Part shown: positions 15,349 to 23,260 of the stretch, in pieces
How the letters are laid out: each line of letters opens with the position of its first letter
How positions within the stretch are numbered: position 1 is the stretch's first letter
Origin: Desulfopila aestuarii DSM 18488
Lineage (GTDB): Bacteria; Desulfobacterota; Desulfobulbia; Desulfobulbales; Desulfocapsaceae
Assembly (NCBI GenBank): GCA_945863875.1
Contig: CAMBBS010000044.1
Span: 1-33,870 of the forward strand
DNA length: 33,870 nt
Reading direction: 5' to 3'
The notes under the pieces: model-generated
Databases searched by the model: none
What the model saw: the letters and a program-made list of their open reading frames with translations, nothing else
What the model was told of the DNA's origin: nothing
Made by a program: the position numbers and the translations under genes

Positions 15349-16434
15349 ATGTCTTCCCCGCGTATTCAACTGAAATTCTGTCATAAACTCTTTCTGAGTC
15401 ATTTTCTGGCAGTTGTTCTGGTTTCGGGAAGTATAGGCTCGTTTTTTTACATCAGTGCCATCGATAGTCTAATGCAGAGCCTACGCTCCCGACTCAGAAA
15501 CAGCGCCGCTTTGTTGAGCCAGAGCATTGATGCCAAAGAGATGGAGATAATCAGAACTAAAGCGGATATCGACACTGAGGCTTACAAGGAGACGCTGGCC
15601 ATGTTGCGTCGTCTTCGTCGATCAAATCCAGATATCGCCTTTTTGTACATCATGCGAAAGGAGACGGGCCAACTCTTCTTTGTGGTAGATTCTGACGAAA
15701 CTGAACGACAGGCTATGCCTGGCCAAGAGTACACTGAGGCTCCGGATACCATGATCGATTCCTTTCACAACCCGTCAGTGGATGACAAACCCTATAGGGA
15801 TGAGTGGGGAGTCTTTCTGTCCGGCTATTCTCCACTTCGCAACGGTGAGGGGAGATATCTGATCGGCATCGACATGCGTGCCGACGAGGTGGACCAGAAA
15901 ATGGCACGGCTGCAGATGACAGGTCTTCTGTCCCTGTTGGGATCTCTCCTGCTGGCCTTGGTGTTCAGTCTTTATTTTTCTCGGGGGTTGGGAACACACA
16001 TCAGTGAATTGACAAGGTTGTGCAGTCAGATTGCCATGGGACGCCTGCATGCCAGAAGTCGGATTCGTACTTACGATGAATTTGATGACCTTATCGAAGC
16101 ATTCAATACTATGGGCGAGGAACTGGAACAAACCCGCAATACGGTGCAGAAGACCATGGAGGAATTGAGCGATTCCAGGGACAAGCTCGACATCCGCGTT
16201 AAGGAGCGGACCCGAGAATTGGAAGATGCCCTTAACAAGGTCAAGGTACTCAGCGGATTTTTACCGATTTGCTGCTCGTGCAAGAAGATTCGGGACGACG
16301 AGGGGTACTGGCAACAGGTGGAGAAGTTCGTACAGGACCGCACAAATGCCCGTTTCACCCACGGCTTTTGTCCTGACTGCGTGATTAAGCTCTACGGCAG
16401 CGTTCTCTCAAACGAAAAAGCCGTAAAGGAATAA
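15349..16434 (+). CDS. Membrane receptor with HAMP domain and Cys-rich C-terminal tail, no catalytic domain
   Basis: A 361-residue protein. A short cytoplasmic start is followed by membrane segment 1 (about 13-35) and a periplasmic sensing region (38-188) with IAFLYIMRKETGQLFFVVDSD and GRYLIGIDMRADEVD (each split from longer conserved runs), suggesting a Cache/PDC-like fold. Membrane segment 2 (190-210), a HAMP linker (211-263) and a coiled coil (255-300) follow. The tail (301-361) holds ICCSCKKIRDDEGYW and HGFCPDC: Cys308, 309, 311, 341 and 344. I know this tail from the ends of many deltaproteobacterial sensory proteins, where it follows PAS or receiver modules. No kinase, cyclase or methyl-accepting region is present. 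GAAGAGG lies 8 bases before the ATG. Confidence 0.8.
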   Translation: MSSPRIQLKFCHKLFLSHFLAVVLVSGSIGSFFYISAIDSLMQSLRSRLRNSAALLSQSIDAKEMEIIRTKADIDTEAYKETLAMLRRLRRSNPDIAFLYIMRKETGQLFFVVDSDETERQAMPGQEYTEAPDTMIDSFHNPSVDDKPYRDEWGVFLSGYSPLRNGEGRYLIGIDMRADEVDQKMARLQMTGLLSLLGSLLLALVFSLYFSRGLGTHISELTRLCSQIAMGRLHARSRIRTYDEFDDLIEAFNTMGEELEQTRNTVQKTMEELSDSRDKLDIRVKERTRELEDALNKVKVLSGFLPICCSCKKIRDDEGYWQQVEKFVQDRTNARFTHGFCPDCVIKLYGSVLSNEKAVKE

Positions 16435-16670
16435 GTATTTACAAATGCTGGGCACGACTCCAAGGCATAACAGGAAGAAGGTCAACTTGATGAGTTTTTG
16501 GACGACCCAACCTTGGTAAAGCAAATCTCTTACGACGAGAGGAGGATGGCACTGCCCATGACCGGGAGCTGCTGCGTCAGGGGGACGAAATTGTCAAACT
16601 CCAGGTGGGTGACATACGTCAGGGAGGCTTTGACGGTAACCACTTGCGCCTACGAGTCACCAACGTAAGT
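16435..16670. other. Intergenic stretch with one copy of a dispersed repeat
   Basis: Convergent space between the receptor gene and the tolC fragment. CAGGAAGAAGGTCAAC at 16471-16486 is a copy of a repeat also found near 31942 and 33333. Both strands carry short protein-like frames, for example ELLRQGDEIVKLQVGDIRQG on the plus strand and LTYVTHLEFDNFVPLTQQ on the minus strand. Neither can be assigned. Confidence 0.4.
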
Positions 16671-17069
16671 TCATGACCTAAGGTGCCCCTCCTGCAACTG
16701 TTTGACCTTTTCGGACAGGGCATACCGTCCTTTGACAAACAGCGGCATTTCCACCTTGGGGCCAATCCGTTCAATCTCCTCGGAAAATAGCAGCGATTCG
16801 CCGGCGGTAACGTCGACCTCGGCTGGCGACATGGGGCGCAGGTTGGTCGGGGAATTATATCTTTCATAATTTTCGAAAGCGAAAAACTTTAGATTGAGTT
16901 CCGCCCGCGCCTGCTCCAGGTGTATTGCCGTTGCCCCCATTGTCAGCTGACCGGCCTGGATATCGGGCTGTTTTCCGGCTGCTTCCAGCAATGTTGCTAT
17001 ACTGAGCTCAGCTGCCGAAAGAGGTGAAAAAGAAAGAAGCAAAAACAGCAGACAAGGCGGATATTTCAT
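16671..17069 (-). pseudogene. TolC-family outer membrane efflux protein, truncated after the N-terminal part
   Basis: From ATG at 17069 the protein has a signal peptide (LLFLLLSFSPLSAAE), then LSIATLLEAAGKQPDI and AIHLEQARAELNLKFFAFENY, a start typical of TolC-like outer membrane factors. Those proteins are usually 420-480 residues. Here the frame ends after 132 residues at LQEGHLRS. The second half of the repeat, needed for the trimeric barrel, is absent, and the sequence beyond does not resume recognisably. It was probably part of the arsenic/redox gene cluster or an efflux operon before truncation. Confidence 0.55.
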
Positions 17070-17112
17070 CAAGTAATTTCCCTGTAAAACGATGTGACGC
17101 GGCATAACGATT

Positions 17113-17448
17113 TTAATCGGCAACTGGTTTCTGCAGCATTTTCCATTCTTCATAGCCATTTTTATACCAGTACATTTCTGCCGATATACCCCAGTCTTCC
17201 GCTTACATTATGGCCTGATAGGCGCGCAGCATTCAGGTGAAGTAGAAAACGACGACCTTTTTGCCACCAATCTCCTGCGCCAGATTTTCTTTGGTCATTT
17301 TGTTTGATGGGTCATTTTTTTCAAAAAAAGGCAGATTCACCGCGCCGTTAATATGGCCAAGGGAGAATTTGTACGCCAGACGGTGGTCAATAAAAACCAC
17401 TCCGTTTTTCCAAAAGTACTCTGTTTGTTCAATGTCAATAATGTTCAC
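17113..17448 (-). pseudogene. Rhodanese-like protein with two in-frame stops and a lost catalytic cysteine
   Basis: The frame reads IIDIEQTEYFWKNGVVFIDH, then FSLGHINGAVNLPF and GGKKVVVFYFT. It meets TGA (17233-17235), continues MLRAYQAIM, meets TAA (17203-17205), and continues AEDWGISAEMYWYKNGYEEW and KPVAD to a final stop at 17113. The whole run is in one frame and covers a complete single rhodanese domain. The active-site loop normally begins FYC; here the codon is TTC (Phe), one base from TGC. GTG at 17448 is a possible start but the upstream signal peptide region also appears shifted. It would have been an exported sulfurtransferase-like protein. Confidence 0.7.
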
Positions 17449-17538
17449 ATCGCCTGCAGCATGACCAGGAAGTGCTGCAAGATGAAAGCATATTGCATCT
17501 GTGCTATGGGAAGATGCGGTTTTTTAATGATACAAAAA

Positions 17539-18000
17539 TCACTCACTGTTTTCTTGTCTGTCAAGAGAGTCCGGCAGGGTTTCGACGAAGGCGCGGATTT
17601 CATCACGCACCAGCCGATAGCAGTTACGTTGTTCTTCAAGGTCGGCTCCTTTTGACGCCAGCTCTTTTGCCATCGCCGGTGGATCGGTGAAGCCGACATG
17701 CAGCTTTTTTTGTGCTCCCGGCAAAAAAGGGCATGTCTCGCGGGCGTTATCGCAAACGGTAATAACGCCATCAAAGGTCATGTCTCTAAGAGAATCGATA
17801 TGCTTTGAGGTGTGCCTGGATATATCAACCCCGCCCTCGGCCATAACCTCGACCGCCGTTTGATTGAGGCCATGGGTTTCAATACCGGCGGAATATGGTT
17901 CGATCGAATCGCCTTTGAGCGCTCGGGTCCAACCTTCCGCCATCTGACTGCGGCAGGAATTGCCGGTGCAGAGATAGAGAATCTTGAGTTTGGGTGCCAT
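17539..18000 (-). CDS. arsC: Arsenate reductase, thioredoxin-coupled (low-molecular-weight phosphatase fold)
   Basis: A 153-residue cytoplasmic enzyme that reduces arsenate to arsenite. The P-loop CTGNSCRS places the nucleophile at Cys11 and Arg at 17. The redox relay cysteines Cys83 and Cys90 lie in VCDNARETCP, as in the Staphylococcus pI258 type, and the general acid Asp106 is in TDPP. Every residue needed for thioredoxin-linked catalysis is present. AAGG lies 8 bases before the ATG. It appears intact although its neighbours (rhodanese, thioredoxin, arsR, permease) are broken. The ccdA-like gene lies 90 bases upstream. Confidence 0.93.
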   Translation of the reverse strand: MAPKLKILYLCTGNSCRSQMAEGWTRALKGDSIEPYSAGIETHGLNQTAVEVMAEGGVDISRHTSKHIDSLRDMTFDGVITVCDNARETCPFLPGAQKKLHVGFTDPPAMAKELASKGADLEEQRNCYRLVRDEIRAFVETLPDSLDRQENSE

Positions 18001-18089
18001 GTTCTTTACCTTTTCTTTAACTTTGCAAATTGTTCAGCCAGGCACTGATTTTTTCCTTGAGCTGATCCCTGATCTGTACGCGCCGCATA

Positions 18090-18794
18090 TCAGGCTGGGA
18101 AAAATGGCTGGACGATGAAATAGACGCCGAGCAGACCAATCATCGTTCCCGCCAGACGCCGGAATACCCGGCCGCCCTGCTGCCAACTGCTGTTTATGAG
18201 GAGACGCTTGACCATGGCTGTCGAACTGCCGGCAACGACTATGGGAAGACAATGGCCGACAGCAAACAGGAGTATAAATATTACGCCGGTGAAGACCTTG
18301 GCCTGTACGGAGACGATGGCAAGGATCGGGGCAATGAAACCAAAGGTGCAGGAGCCGGACAGCACCCCATAGGCAAGACCGAGAACAAAGGCCCCGGATA
18401 ATCCTTTCAGGGTTAACCTGGCCATGAGGCCACCGGACATCGAGCATTTTGCCACCCCGAGCATATCAAGGGCGACCCAGAGCAGTAGCAGACCGATGAC
18501 AATGGTCCAATACGGTCCGACATCACCGAGCATGCGGCCGAGCAGCGAGCAGACGACGCCGATAACGGCAATGGTGATAAACAGCCCGGTGGTGAAAACT
18601 ACAGCATATTGGGTTGCCTTACGTCCTTCGACCAGATGATTCTGGCCGCCGACATAGCCGATAATAAGTGGAATGGAGGCCAGATGGCAGGGGCTGAACA
18701 GCACACTGACCATACCCCAAAGAAAACAGCCGAAGGCACCCAGCAGAAGGCCTTGGCCCATCCATGAATTGATAGCGAGAAAGACCTGATCCAT
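18090..18794 (-). CDS. CcdA/DsbD-like membrane thiol-electron transporter
   Basis: A 234-residue inner-membrane protein with six or seven hydrophobic segments. The start at 18794 (MDQVFLAINSW) lies 4 bases after the stop of the thioredoxin gene and follows GGGAG; the longer open frame starting at 18830 runs into that gene. Cys36 in FSPCHLASIPLIIGYVGG and a second Cys in SGSCTFGFIAP are placed as in the CcdA family, which passes electrons from cytoplasmic thioredoxin to exported thiol proteins. The neighbouring exported thioredoxin would be the natural partner. Confidence 0.85.
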   Translation of the reverse strand: MDQVFLAINSWMGQGLLLGAFGCFLWGMVSVLFSPCHLASIPLIIGYVGGQNHLVEGRKATQYAVVFTTGLFITIAVIGVVCSLLGRMLGDVGPYWTIVIGLLLLWVALDMLGVAKCSMSGGLMARLTLKGLSGAFVLGLAYGVLSGSCTFGFIAPILAIVSVQAKVFTGVIFILLFAVGHCLPIVVAGSSTAMVKRLLINSSWQQGGRVFRRLAGTMIGLLGVYFIVQPFFPA

Positions 18795-18798
18795 GAAG

Positions 18799-19199
18799 TT
18801 ATTTGACTCCCAATTTTTCAAGTTCGGCAATTATAGACGCTTTGTCCATGAATTCTTCGTGCCTGGCCATTCCTTTACCCCCGGCAGTGTAGAAAATCTG
18901 GGTAGGAATAGTCCGAATACCGTATTTCCGGGCGGCTTGTGGCTTCCCCCAGACATCAATAAATACAATGGCTGCCCGATCTTTATACCCCTTCTCGAAT
19001 TCTTCCATTATCGGCGTTATCATTTTGCAGGGTATGCAACTTTTGGCGCCGAGGTCAACCATTGTCACCTTACCGGGGAACCGGTGCCTCCGGTATTGTC
19101 TGGACATCAGTGGCGGTGGATCCTGCCGCGGTGAACAGCAGGATTGAGGCTGAAAGAACAACGGTCCTGGCTATTGTTTTGAATGAAAAATATTTCACA
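18799..19199 (-). pseudogene. Exported thioredoxin-like protein, frameshifted after the signal peptide
   Basis: AGGAGG (19204-19209, minus strand) precedes GTG at 19199. It opens a signal peptide VKYFSFKTIARTVVLSASIL followed by LFTAAGSTATDVQTIPEAPVP. The frame then ends at TAA. The thioredoxin domain continues in another frame: GKVTMVDLGAKSCIPCKMI, then AAIVFIDVWG, RTIPTQIFYT and a C-terminus at 18801. A four-C run (GGGG at 19075-19078 on the plus strand) where three would keep the frame explains the break. The active site is CIPC. Repairing one base restores a protein of about 133 residues. It is either a recent pseudogene or a sequencing error. Confidence 0.75.
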
Positions 19200-19210
19200 T
19201 ATCCTCCTGT

Positions 19211-19594
19211 TATCTACAATAGATTTTTGCGTTGTCAGCGACCTGGGCAATAGCGCCGATGTCGACTTCGATATTGCCTTTCTCAAAGCCGTGATCGGTG
19301 AGACGGAGATGATTGAAATTCTTAAAACCAGCCTCTTACAGGGATTTTTTGGTACAGTCAAGGGCACAGCCGTCGATAGCCAGAATAGAAGCTGCCGCCT
19401 CGGTTGACTTGATAATACCACTCACAGGACCACCAATCCCGGCCAGACAAAACATCTAGCCGTTGCCGTTAGCGCAGAGTTCTCTGGCCGTCCGGTCAGC
19501 CAGTTCGCCGACATCGGCGGCACCGGAACAGGAACATATCAATTTGGGGGGCTGCACTACAGCCACAACCATCATTTTTTTGCATTGGAATCAT
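19211..19594 (-). pseudogene. DGC-domain putative zinc-binding protein, with one frameshift and two stops
   Basis: Minus-strand pieces read DGCGCSAAP, then (after a one-base shift in a C6 run) LICSCSGAADVGELADRTAR and ELCANGNG. A TAG follows, then MFCLAGIGGPVSGIIKSTEA, SILAIDGCALDCTKKSL, a TAA, and EAGFKNFNHLRLTDHGFEKG to the final stop at 19211. The spacing of Cys pairs, the LAGIGG and AIDGC motifs, and LTDxGxEKG match DGC-type cysteine-rich proteins often found in arsenic, mercury and redox clusters. Both internal stops lie in otherwise aligned positions, so this is a decayed gene. Confidence 0.65.
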
Positions 19595-19658
19595 GATACA
19601 TCTTTTTTCGCTTAGATTTTTTGTTTTATAAAAAAAATATCTCTATTCCCATAGGGAC

Positions 19659-19898
19659 TTAGTTTTTGAGACTGAGCATGTTCTTCACTTCGTCGAGTGA
19701 TGGAACCTTTCCCACACTCTTTCCCTCGCCATCGATTACCAGCCCGGGAGTCATCATCACCCCGAAGGTCATGATCTGATTAATATCGGAATATTTTTCG
19801 ATCTCATAGTCGATACCAAGTTCTTTCGCCGCAGCCACAGCGGTTTCAGCAAGTTTGGTGCATTTGGCACAGCCTGGCCCAAGGATCTGAATCTTCAT
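19659..19898 (-). CDS. Small redox-active disulfide protein (thioredoxin-like, CxxC)
   Basis: A 79-residue protein: MKIQILGPGCAKCTKLAETA, VAAAKELGIDYEIEKYSDI, then FGVMMTPGLVIDGEGKSVGK and a short end. It has the compact glutaredoxin-like fold of the thioredoxin_3 family, with active site C-A-K-C at residues 10-13 and the cis-proline in MTPGLV. An upstream in-frame ATG at 19925 is less likely because it lacks a ribosome site, whereas AAGAAG precedes 19898. It appears intact. In related clusters it follows an ArsP/SO_0444-type permease, as here, and probably delivers electrons or handles metal. Confidence 0.85.
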   Translation of the reverse strand: MKIQILGPGCAKCTKLAETAVAAAKELGIDYEIEKYSDINQIMTFGVMMTPGLVIDGEGKSVGKVPSLDEVKNMLSLKN

Positions 19899-20837
19899 TT
19901 TTTTCTTCTTTATAAAAATATCCAAAAACTAACCCGAAAGACAACCTACAGATTGAGAAGGTGATCACGACGAGAGACGCAAAAACCATCGTTTTTTTAA
20001 TGCCAAGTACCGTGTTGATGACCAGCATGCTCGGCAGACTGAGCGACGGCCCGGCCAGCAACAGGGCGAGTACCGGTCCTTTTCCCATGCCGTTATCCAT
20101 AAGCCCCTGCAGGATCGGTACCTCGTTAAGGGTGGCGAAATACATGAGGGCACCGGCGAACGAGGCGAATAAATTGGCCACGAGCAAATTGCCGCCAACG
20201 GCCCTTGCCACCCATTCGGAAGGGATAATGCCTTCATGGCCAACCCGGCCGAGCAGAAGGCCAAAAAGCAGCAGTGGCAGAATCTGCTTGGCAAAGGTCC
20301 AGGAAGAGAAGAACCACCCGCCGATTCCCCCTTATCAGTGCTGATAAAGACCGACAGGCCGATGAAACCGGCGGTGAAGACAATAAGCGTTTGCTCCTGA
20401 AAGACAATGGCCAGGGCGATTGCCGGAATGGCAGTGAGGCCAACTTTCCAGGGCCGCATCTGAAAGCAGGAGATTAAAATCAGGCCAAGGGCCGCGCCCA
20501 TTTTATATATCCCGGAAAAGAGCGGCAGGATCGTGCAGGAACAGACGGCAGGAATGGTACCGGACACTGAGACCACACCATAGGCCATGACTTATTTGGC
20601 CTTGGGACCGAGGTATTTCATCACCGAGGCCTGGCTGACAAATACGCCGATTACTCCGGCAATAAAAAAGGCCGGAACCAGACAGAGCAGGACGTGCTCC
20701 TGAGCATACCACTTGACCAGGCGGAAGGCCTCGAGCAGGCTGTTGTCGAAACGGGCAGTGCCGATGGGGAGAAGATAGCAGCCAAGAAAAACGGTGACGA
20801 TCAACAGCAGGTATTTGTTCTCAGTTTTCCAATTCAT
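19846..20837 (-). pseudogene. ArsP/SO_0444-type permease, broken by a stop, a deletion and a frameshift
   Basis: The N-terminal frame (start 20837) reads VLLCLVPAFFIAGVIGVFVS, then VMKYLGPKAK and a TAA at 20592. The same frame continues VMAYGVVSVSGTIPAVCSC and TILPLFSGIYKMGAALG. Here the expected segment of roughly 60-100 residues is missing, and membrane sequence resumes. A frame change near 20330 leads to FFSSWTFAKQILPLLLFGLL, EWVARAVGGNLLVANLFAS, MYFATLNEVPILQGLM, MGKGPVLALLLAGPSLSLPS and VLGIKKTMVFASL. The last frame overruns into the small thioredoxin gene (stop 19846), so its own end is lost too. The intact protein would be a membrane permease exporting arsenicals or metals. Confidence 0.75.
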
Positions 20838-20955
20838 CGATTCAATCCATGTATATTTGACTAAATAACCATGTATTTACAAAAATCTCTCGCGAAAACC
20901 CAACCATAAAAACATTTCCTATACTGAATCAGTGCACCTCTTGGTAAGCCGCTCT

Positions 20956-20986
20956 ACAGTCGTACAGTGGGAGTCTGAACGACTGT
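20956..20986 (-). terminator. Hairpin between arsR and the permease
   Basis: ACAGTCGTACAG (20956-20967) pairs with CTGAACGACTGT (20975-20986), 11 of 12 positions matching, around TGGGAGT. It follows the arsR stop by 14 bases in the direction of transcription. No U run follows on the minus strand, so it is more likely an attenuating or stabilising hairpin than a terminator. Confidence 0.45.
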
Positions 20987-21000
20987 CTCGACACAAGGCA

Positions 21001-21258
21001 TTAAGAGTTGAGGATGCAGGGCACCTTTAGCCGGTAATAAACCTGTTTGCCTCGTTTCTCACTCGCAACAACTCTGGCCTGCTTGAGTGTTGCCAAATGC
21101 TTTTAAATGGAAGAAAAATCGACATCGACAAGCAACTCGCAAACGCACAGTTCGCCAGCGGCCAGTCGCTCAGCCATCCACAGCCTGGTGGGATGGCCAA
21201 GAGCTCTGAACACATTGGCTTTGGCCTCAGCAATGGCCTTTTCACGTTCGGTCTTCAT
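21001..21258 (-). pseudogene. arsR: ArsR-family repressor with an in-frame stop in the recognition helix
   Basis: From ATG at 21258 (AAAGGA upstream) the frame reads MKTEREKAIAEAKANVFRAL, GHPTRLWMAERLAAGELCVC, then ELLVDVDFSSI, TAA, and KHLATLKQARVVASEKRGKQ and VYYRLKVPCILNS. This is a winged-helix ArsR protein. ELCVCEL is the thiol metal-binding motif of the DNA-binding helix. The stop replaces the residue before KHL, normally Ser (TCA to TAA), inside the recognition helix. The C-terminus is also a few residues short. A product ending at the stop would lack half the domain. Confidence 0.8.
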
Positions 21259-21424
21259 GGGTTCCTTTTATTTTTTTCATTAAACATTTGGAAAAACACC
21301 AAGCGTAAGAGTCAAGATGTAATCTCTATAAACGGAGTAAATATTGCGCATATCAAAACTCCACCAGCGTATCAGCTCATTAATGAATGATGTTACTTTT
21401 TCGAAACATCGATCATAGGCCAAA

Positions 21425-21446
21425 GTGTTGTAATGGTGTATAACAC
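21425..21446. promoter_or_regulatory. Inverted repeat upstream of the sensor operon
   Basis: GTGTTGTA and TATAACAC (7 of 8 positions complementary) flank ATGGTG. The repeat lies about 50 bases upstream of the start site predicted from the sigma54 boxes at 21462-21477, and about 170 bases upstream of arsR on the other strand. It could be an ArsR or response-regulator site. Confidence 0.35.
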
Positions 21447-21461
21447 AGCTATCACAGCGTG

Positions 21462-21477
21462 TGGATTGATCCTTGCA
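21462..21477 (+). promoter_or_regulatory. Candidate sigma54 promoter of the sensor operon
   Basis: TGGATTGATCCTTGCA has GG and GC ten bases apart and a full TTGCA -12 box. The predicted start near 21488 is 36 bases before the ATG at 21524. Since the third gene of the operon is a sigma54 activator, autoregulation is likely. Confidence 0.55.
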
Positions 21478-21523
21478 GAATGATTGTCCAACTCCGTAGC
21501 CGTGCCACCACTATGAGGTTAAA

Positions 21524-23248
21524 ATGAACTGCTTCAAATCCATCGGACTGTGTTTACTTCTGCTCGCTTGTCCATCCATCGCCATGGCGGAAAACCCAAA
21601 GACATCGCTGCGCGCCGGGGTCGCGAGCATGATTACGCCGGTCAGTGCCGTCAAATATTATTACCAGGCTGTTGATTATATAGGAAAAAAACTGGGGATG
21701 CCGATTGAGATGGTACACCGGACTACCTATGATGAAATTGACGTGATGCTGGAAAACAAGGAGGTGGATTTCGCCTTTATCTGCTCCTCCCCCTATGTCC
21801 TCAATAACGAGAAATTCGGTGCAGAACTGCTGGTGGCGCCACAGGTCAACGGCAAGGTTCACTACAGTTCGAACATCATCGTCCACAAGGACAGTGAAAT
21901 TCATGAGGTTGAACAGCTTCAGGATCGCACCTTTGTTTTTGTCGATCCAAAATCCAACAGCGGTAAGCTCTATCCCACCTATCTGCTGGCTAAAAGGAAC
22001 CACACCCCGGAGAGTTTTTTCCGGTCGCAGCTTTATAGTTACAGTCACAACAAATCGGTGGAGCTAGTTGCCAAAAAGCGGGTGGAGGGAGCGGCTGTCG
22101 ATTCGATAGTCTATGATTTTATGGTGGCAACCGGTTCGCCCTATGCCGAGCAAACCAGGGTCATTCACCGCTCACCGCCATTCGGCATCCCGCCGGTGGT
22201 CGTTCCCCTGGGGCTGCCCTTGTATCTGAAACAGTCGCTGCGAGCCGTCTTTCTTGAGATGCATATGGACCCTGAAGGTAAACAGATACTTGAACAGATG
22301 CGAATCGAAAAATTCGTTGAAGTGCCTGATGCCAACTATGATTCCATCAGGGCTATGCGTGCATTTATTGCTAATAATGTCGCCGATCATGCCGCCGATC
22401 TCGAATTTGCCGCGAACCTTTCCGGCCAAAACGAGTCACCAGGTGAAGTCATTTATTTTGGCGTTCTACCAAGAGACAACCCGATTCTCGCCTATGAACG
22501 CTATCAGCCGCTGATGGATTATCTTACCGATACAACGGGAATTAAAACGGAGCTGCACCTCGAGAAAAGTTACCAAGAGGTGGTCAACAGTCTTGGCCAG
22601 GGCAAGACATCTTTTGCTCTGCTCGGGCCGCTGACCTATCTCGATGCATATAAACGGTTTGCAGTTGTTCCCATCGCCAGGGGCAAAACATCAAAGGGCG
22701 AAACTTTTTATCGCAGTGCTCTGGTCACTGCCGGCGACAGCGGTATTGATGATCTAAAGCAGCTGACTGCGAAACGTTTTGCCTTTGCGGCACTCTGGTC
22801 GACCTCAGGCAACCTCATTCCCCGATACATGCTGGCCCAGTCAGGGATTCATCTCGACCACCTCAGCGCCTACCACCATTACAGTTACCACGACACAGTA
22901 GCCAAAAAAGTCATCAGCGGGGAATTCGACGCCGGCGCCCTGCGGCTGTCAACCGCCGAGCGATATAGTGTGCACGGTCTGAAGATAATCGCTACCTCAG
23001 ACCCGATCCCTACCGGTCCTGTTGTCGTTTTACCGAAAACACCGTACCTGGTAATGCGCAAGGTGCAAAGGGCCCTGCTCGGTATGAGCGGCGATGAAAG
23101 AGGCAAAAGCATACTGCAAAAACTTGATCCTGATCTGCAGGGCGGCTTTGTCGTCGCTTCCGATGCCGATTATTTTGCCATCCGCAACATGATTAACGAT
23201 GTGCCGAAAACCTGCGGCATTGACTGTCATCCAAACATTTCTTTTTAA
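21524..23248 (+). CDS. Tandem PhnD-type periplasmic binding protein (candidate arsenic oxyanion sensor)
   Basis: A 574-residue exported protein. The signal peptide (residues 1-22, ending SIAMA) is followed by two successive phosphonate/phosphite-binding-like domains. Domain 1 (about 28-270) starts LRAGVASMITPVSAVKYYYQ and has VDFAFICSSPYVL. Domain 2 (about 310-560) starts VIYFGVLPRDNPILAYERYQ and has TSFALLGPLTYL. Single-domain relatives AioX and ArxX bind arsenite and signal to a kinase; that link is established for those families. Here the next gene is a sensor kinase 12 bases away. The doubled receptor is unusual. The start ATG follows GAGG by 5 bases. The cognate ligand (arsenate, arsenite or phosphate) is inference. 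Confidence 0.8.
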   Translation: MNCFKSIGLCLLLLACPSIAMAENPKTSLRAGVASMITPVSAVKYYYQAVDYIGKKLGMPIEMVHRTTYDEIDVMLENKEVDFAFICSSPYVLNNEKFGAELLVAPQVNGKVHYSSNIIVHKDSEIHEVEQLQDRTFVFVDPKSNSGKLYPTYLLAKRNHTPESFFRSQLYSYSHNKSVELVAKKRVEGAAVDSIVYDFMVATGSPYAEQTRVIHRSPPFGIPPVVVPLGLPLYLKQSLRAVFLEMHMDPEGKQILEQMRIEKFVEVPDANYDSIRAMRAFIANNVADHAADLEFAANLSGQNESPGEVIYFGVLPRDNPILAYERYQPLMDYLTDTTGIKTELHLEKSYQEVVNSLGQGKTSFALLGPLTYLDAYKRFAVVPIARGKTSKGETFYRSALVTAGDSGIDDLKQLTAKRFAFAALWSTSGNLIPRYMLAQSGIHLDHLSAYHHYSYHDTVAKKVISGEFDAGALRLSTAERYSVHGLKIIATSDPIPTGPVVVLPKTPYLVMRKVQRALLGMSGDERGKSILQKLDPDLQGGFVVASDADYFAIRNMINDVPKTCGIDCHPNISF

Positions 23249-23260
23249 TTGAGCAGCGTC

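Noticed and set aside
16541-16677. Plus-strand frame ending ELLRQGDEIVKLQVGD as a gene tail
   Set aside because: The minus strand gives an equally plausible peptide, and neither links to a recognisable start.
17233-17235. In-frame TGA in the rhodanese as a selenocysteine codon
   Set aside because: A second in-frame stop is TAA, the active-site Cys codon is changed to Phe, and no clear SECIS-like hairpin follows.
16671-21258. Reassigned stop codons as an explanation for the broken genes
   Set aside because: TAA, TAG and TGA all appear inside these genes while intact neighbours use them as normal stops, and frameshifts occur as well.
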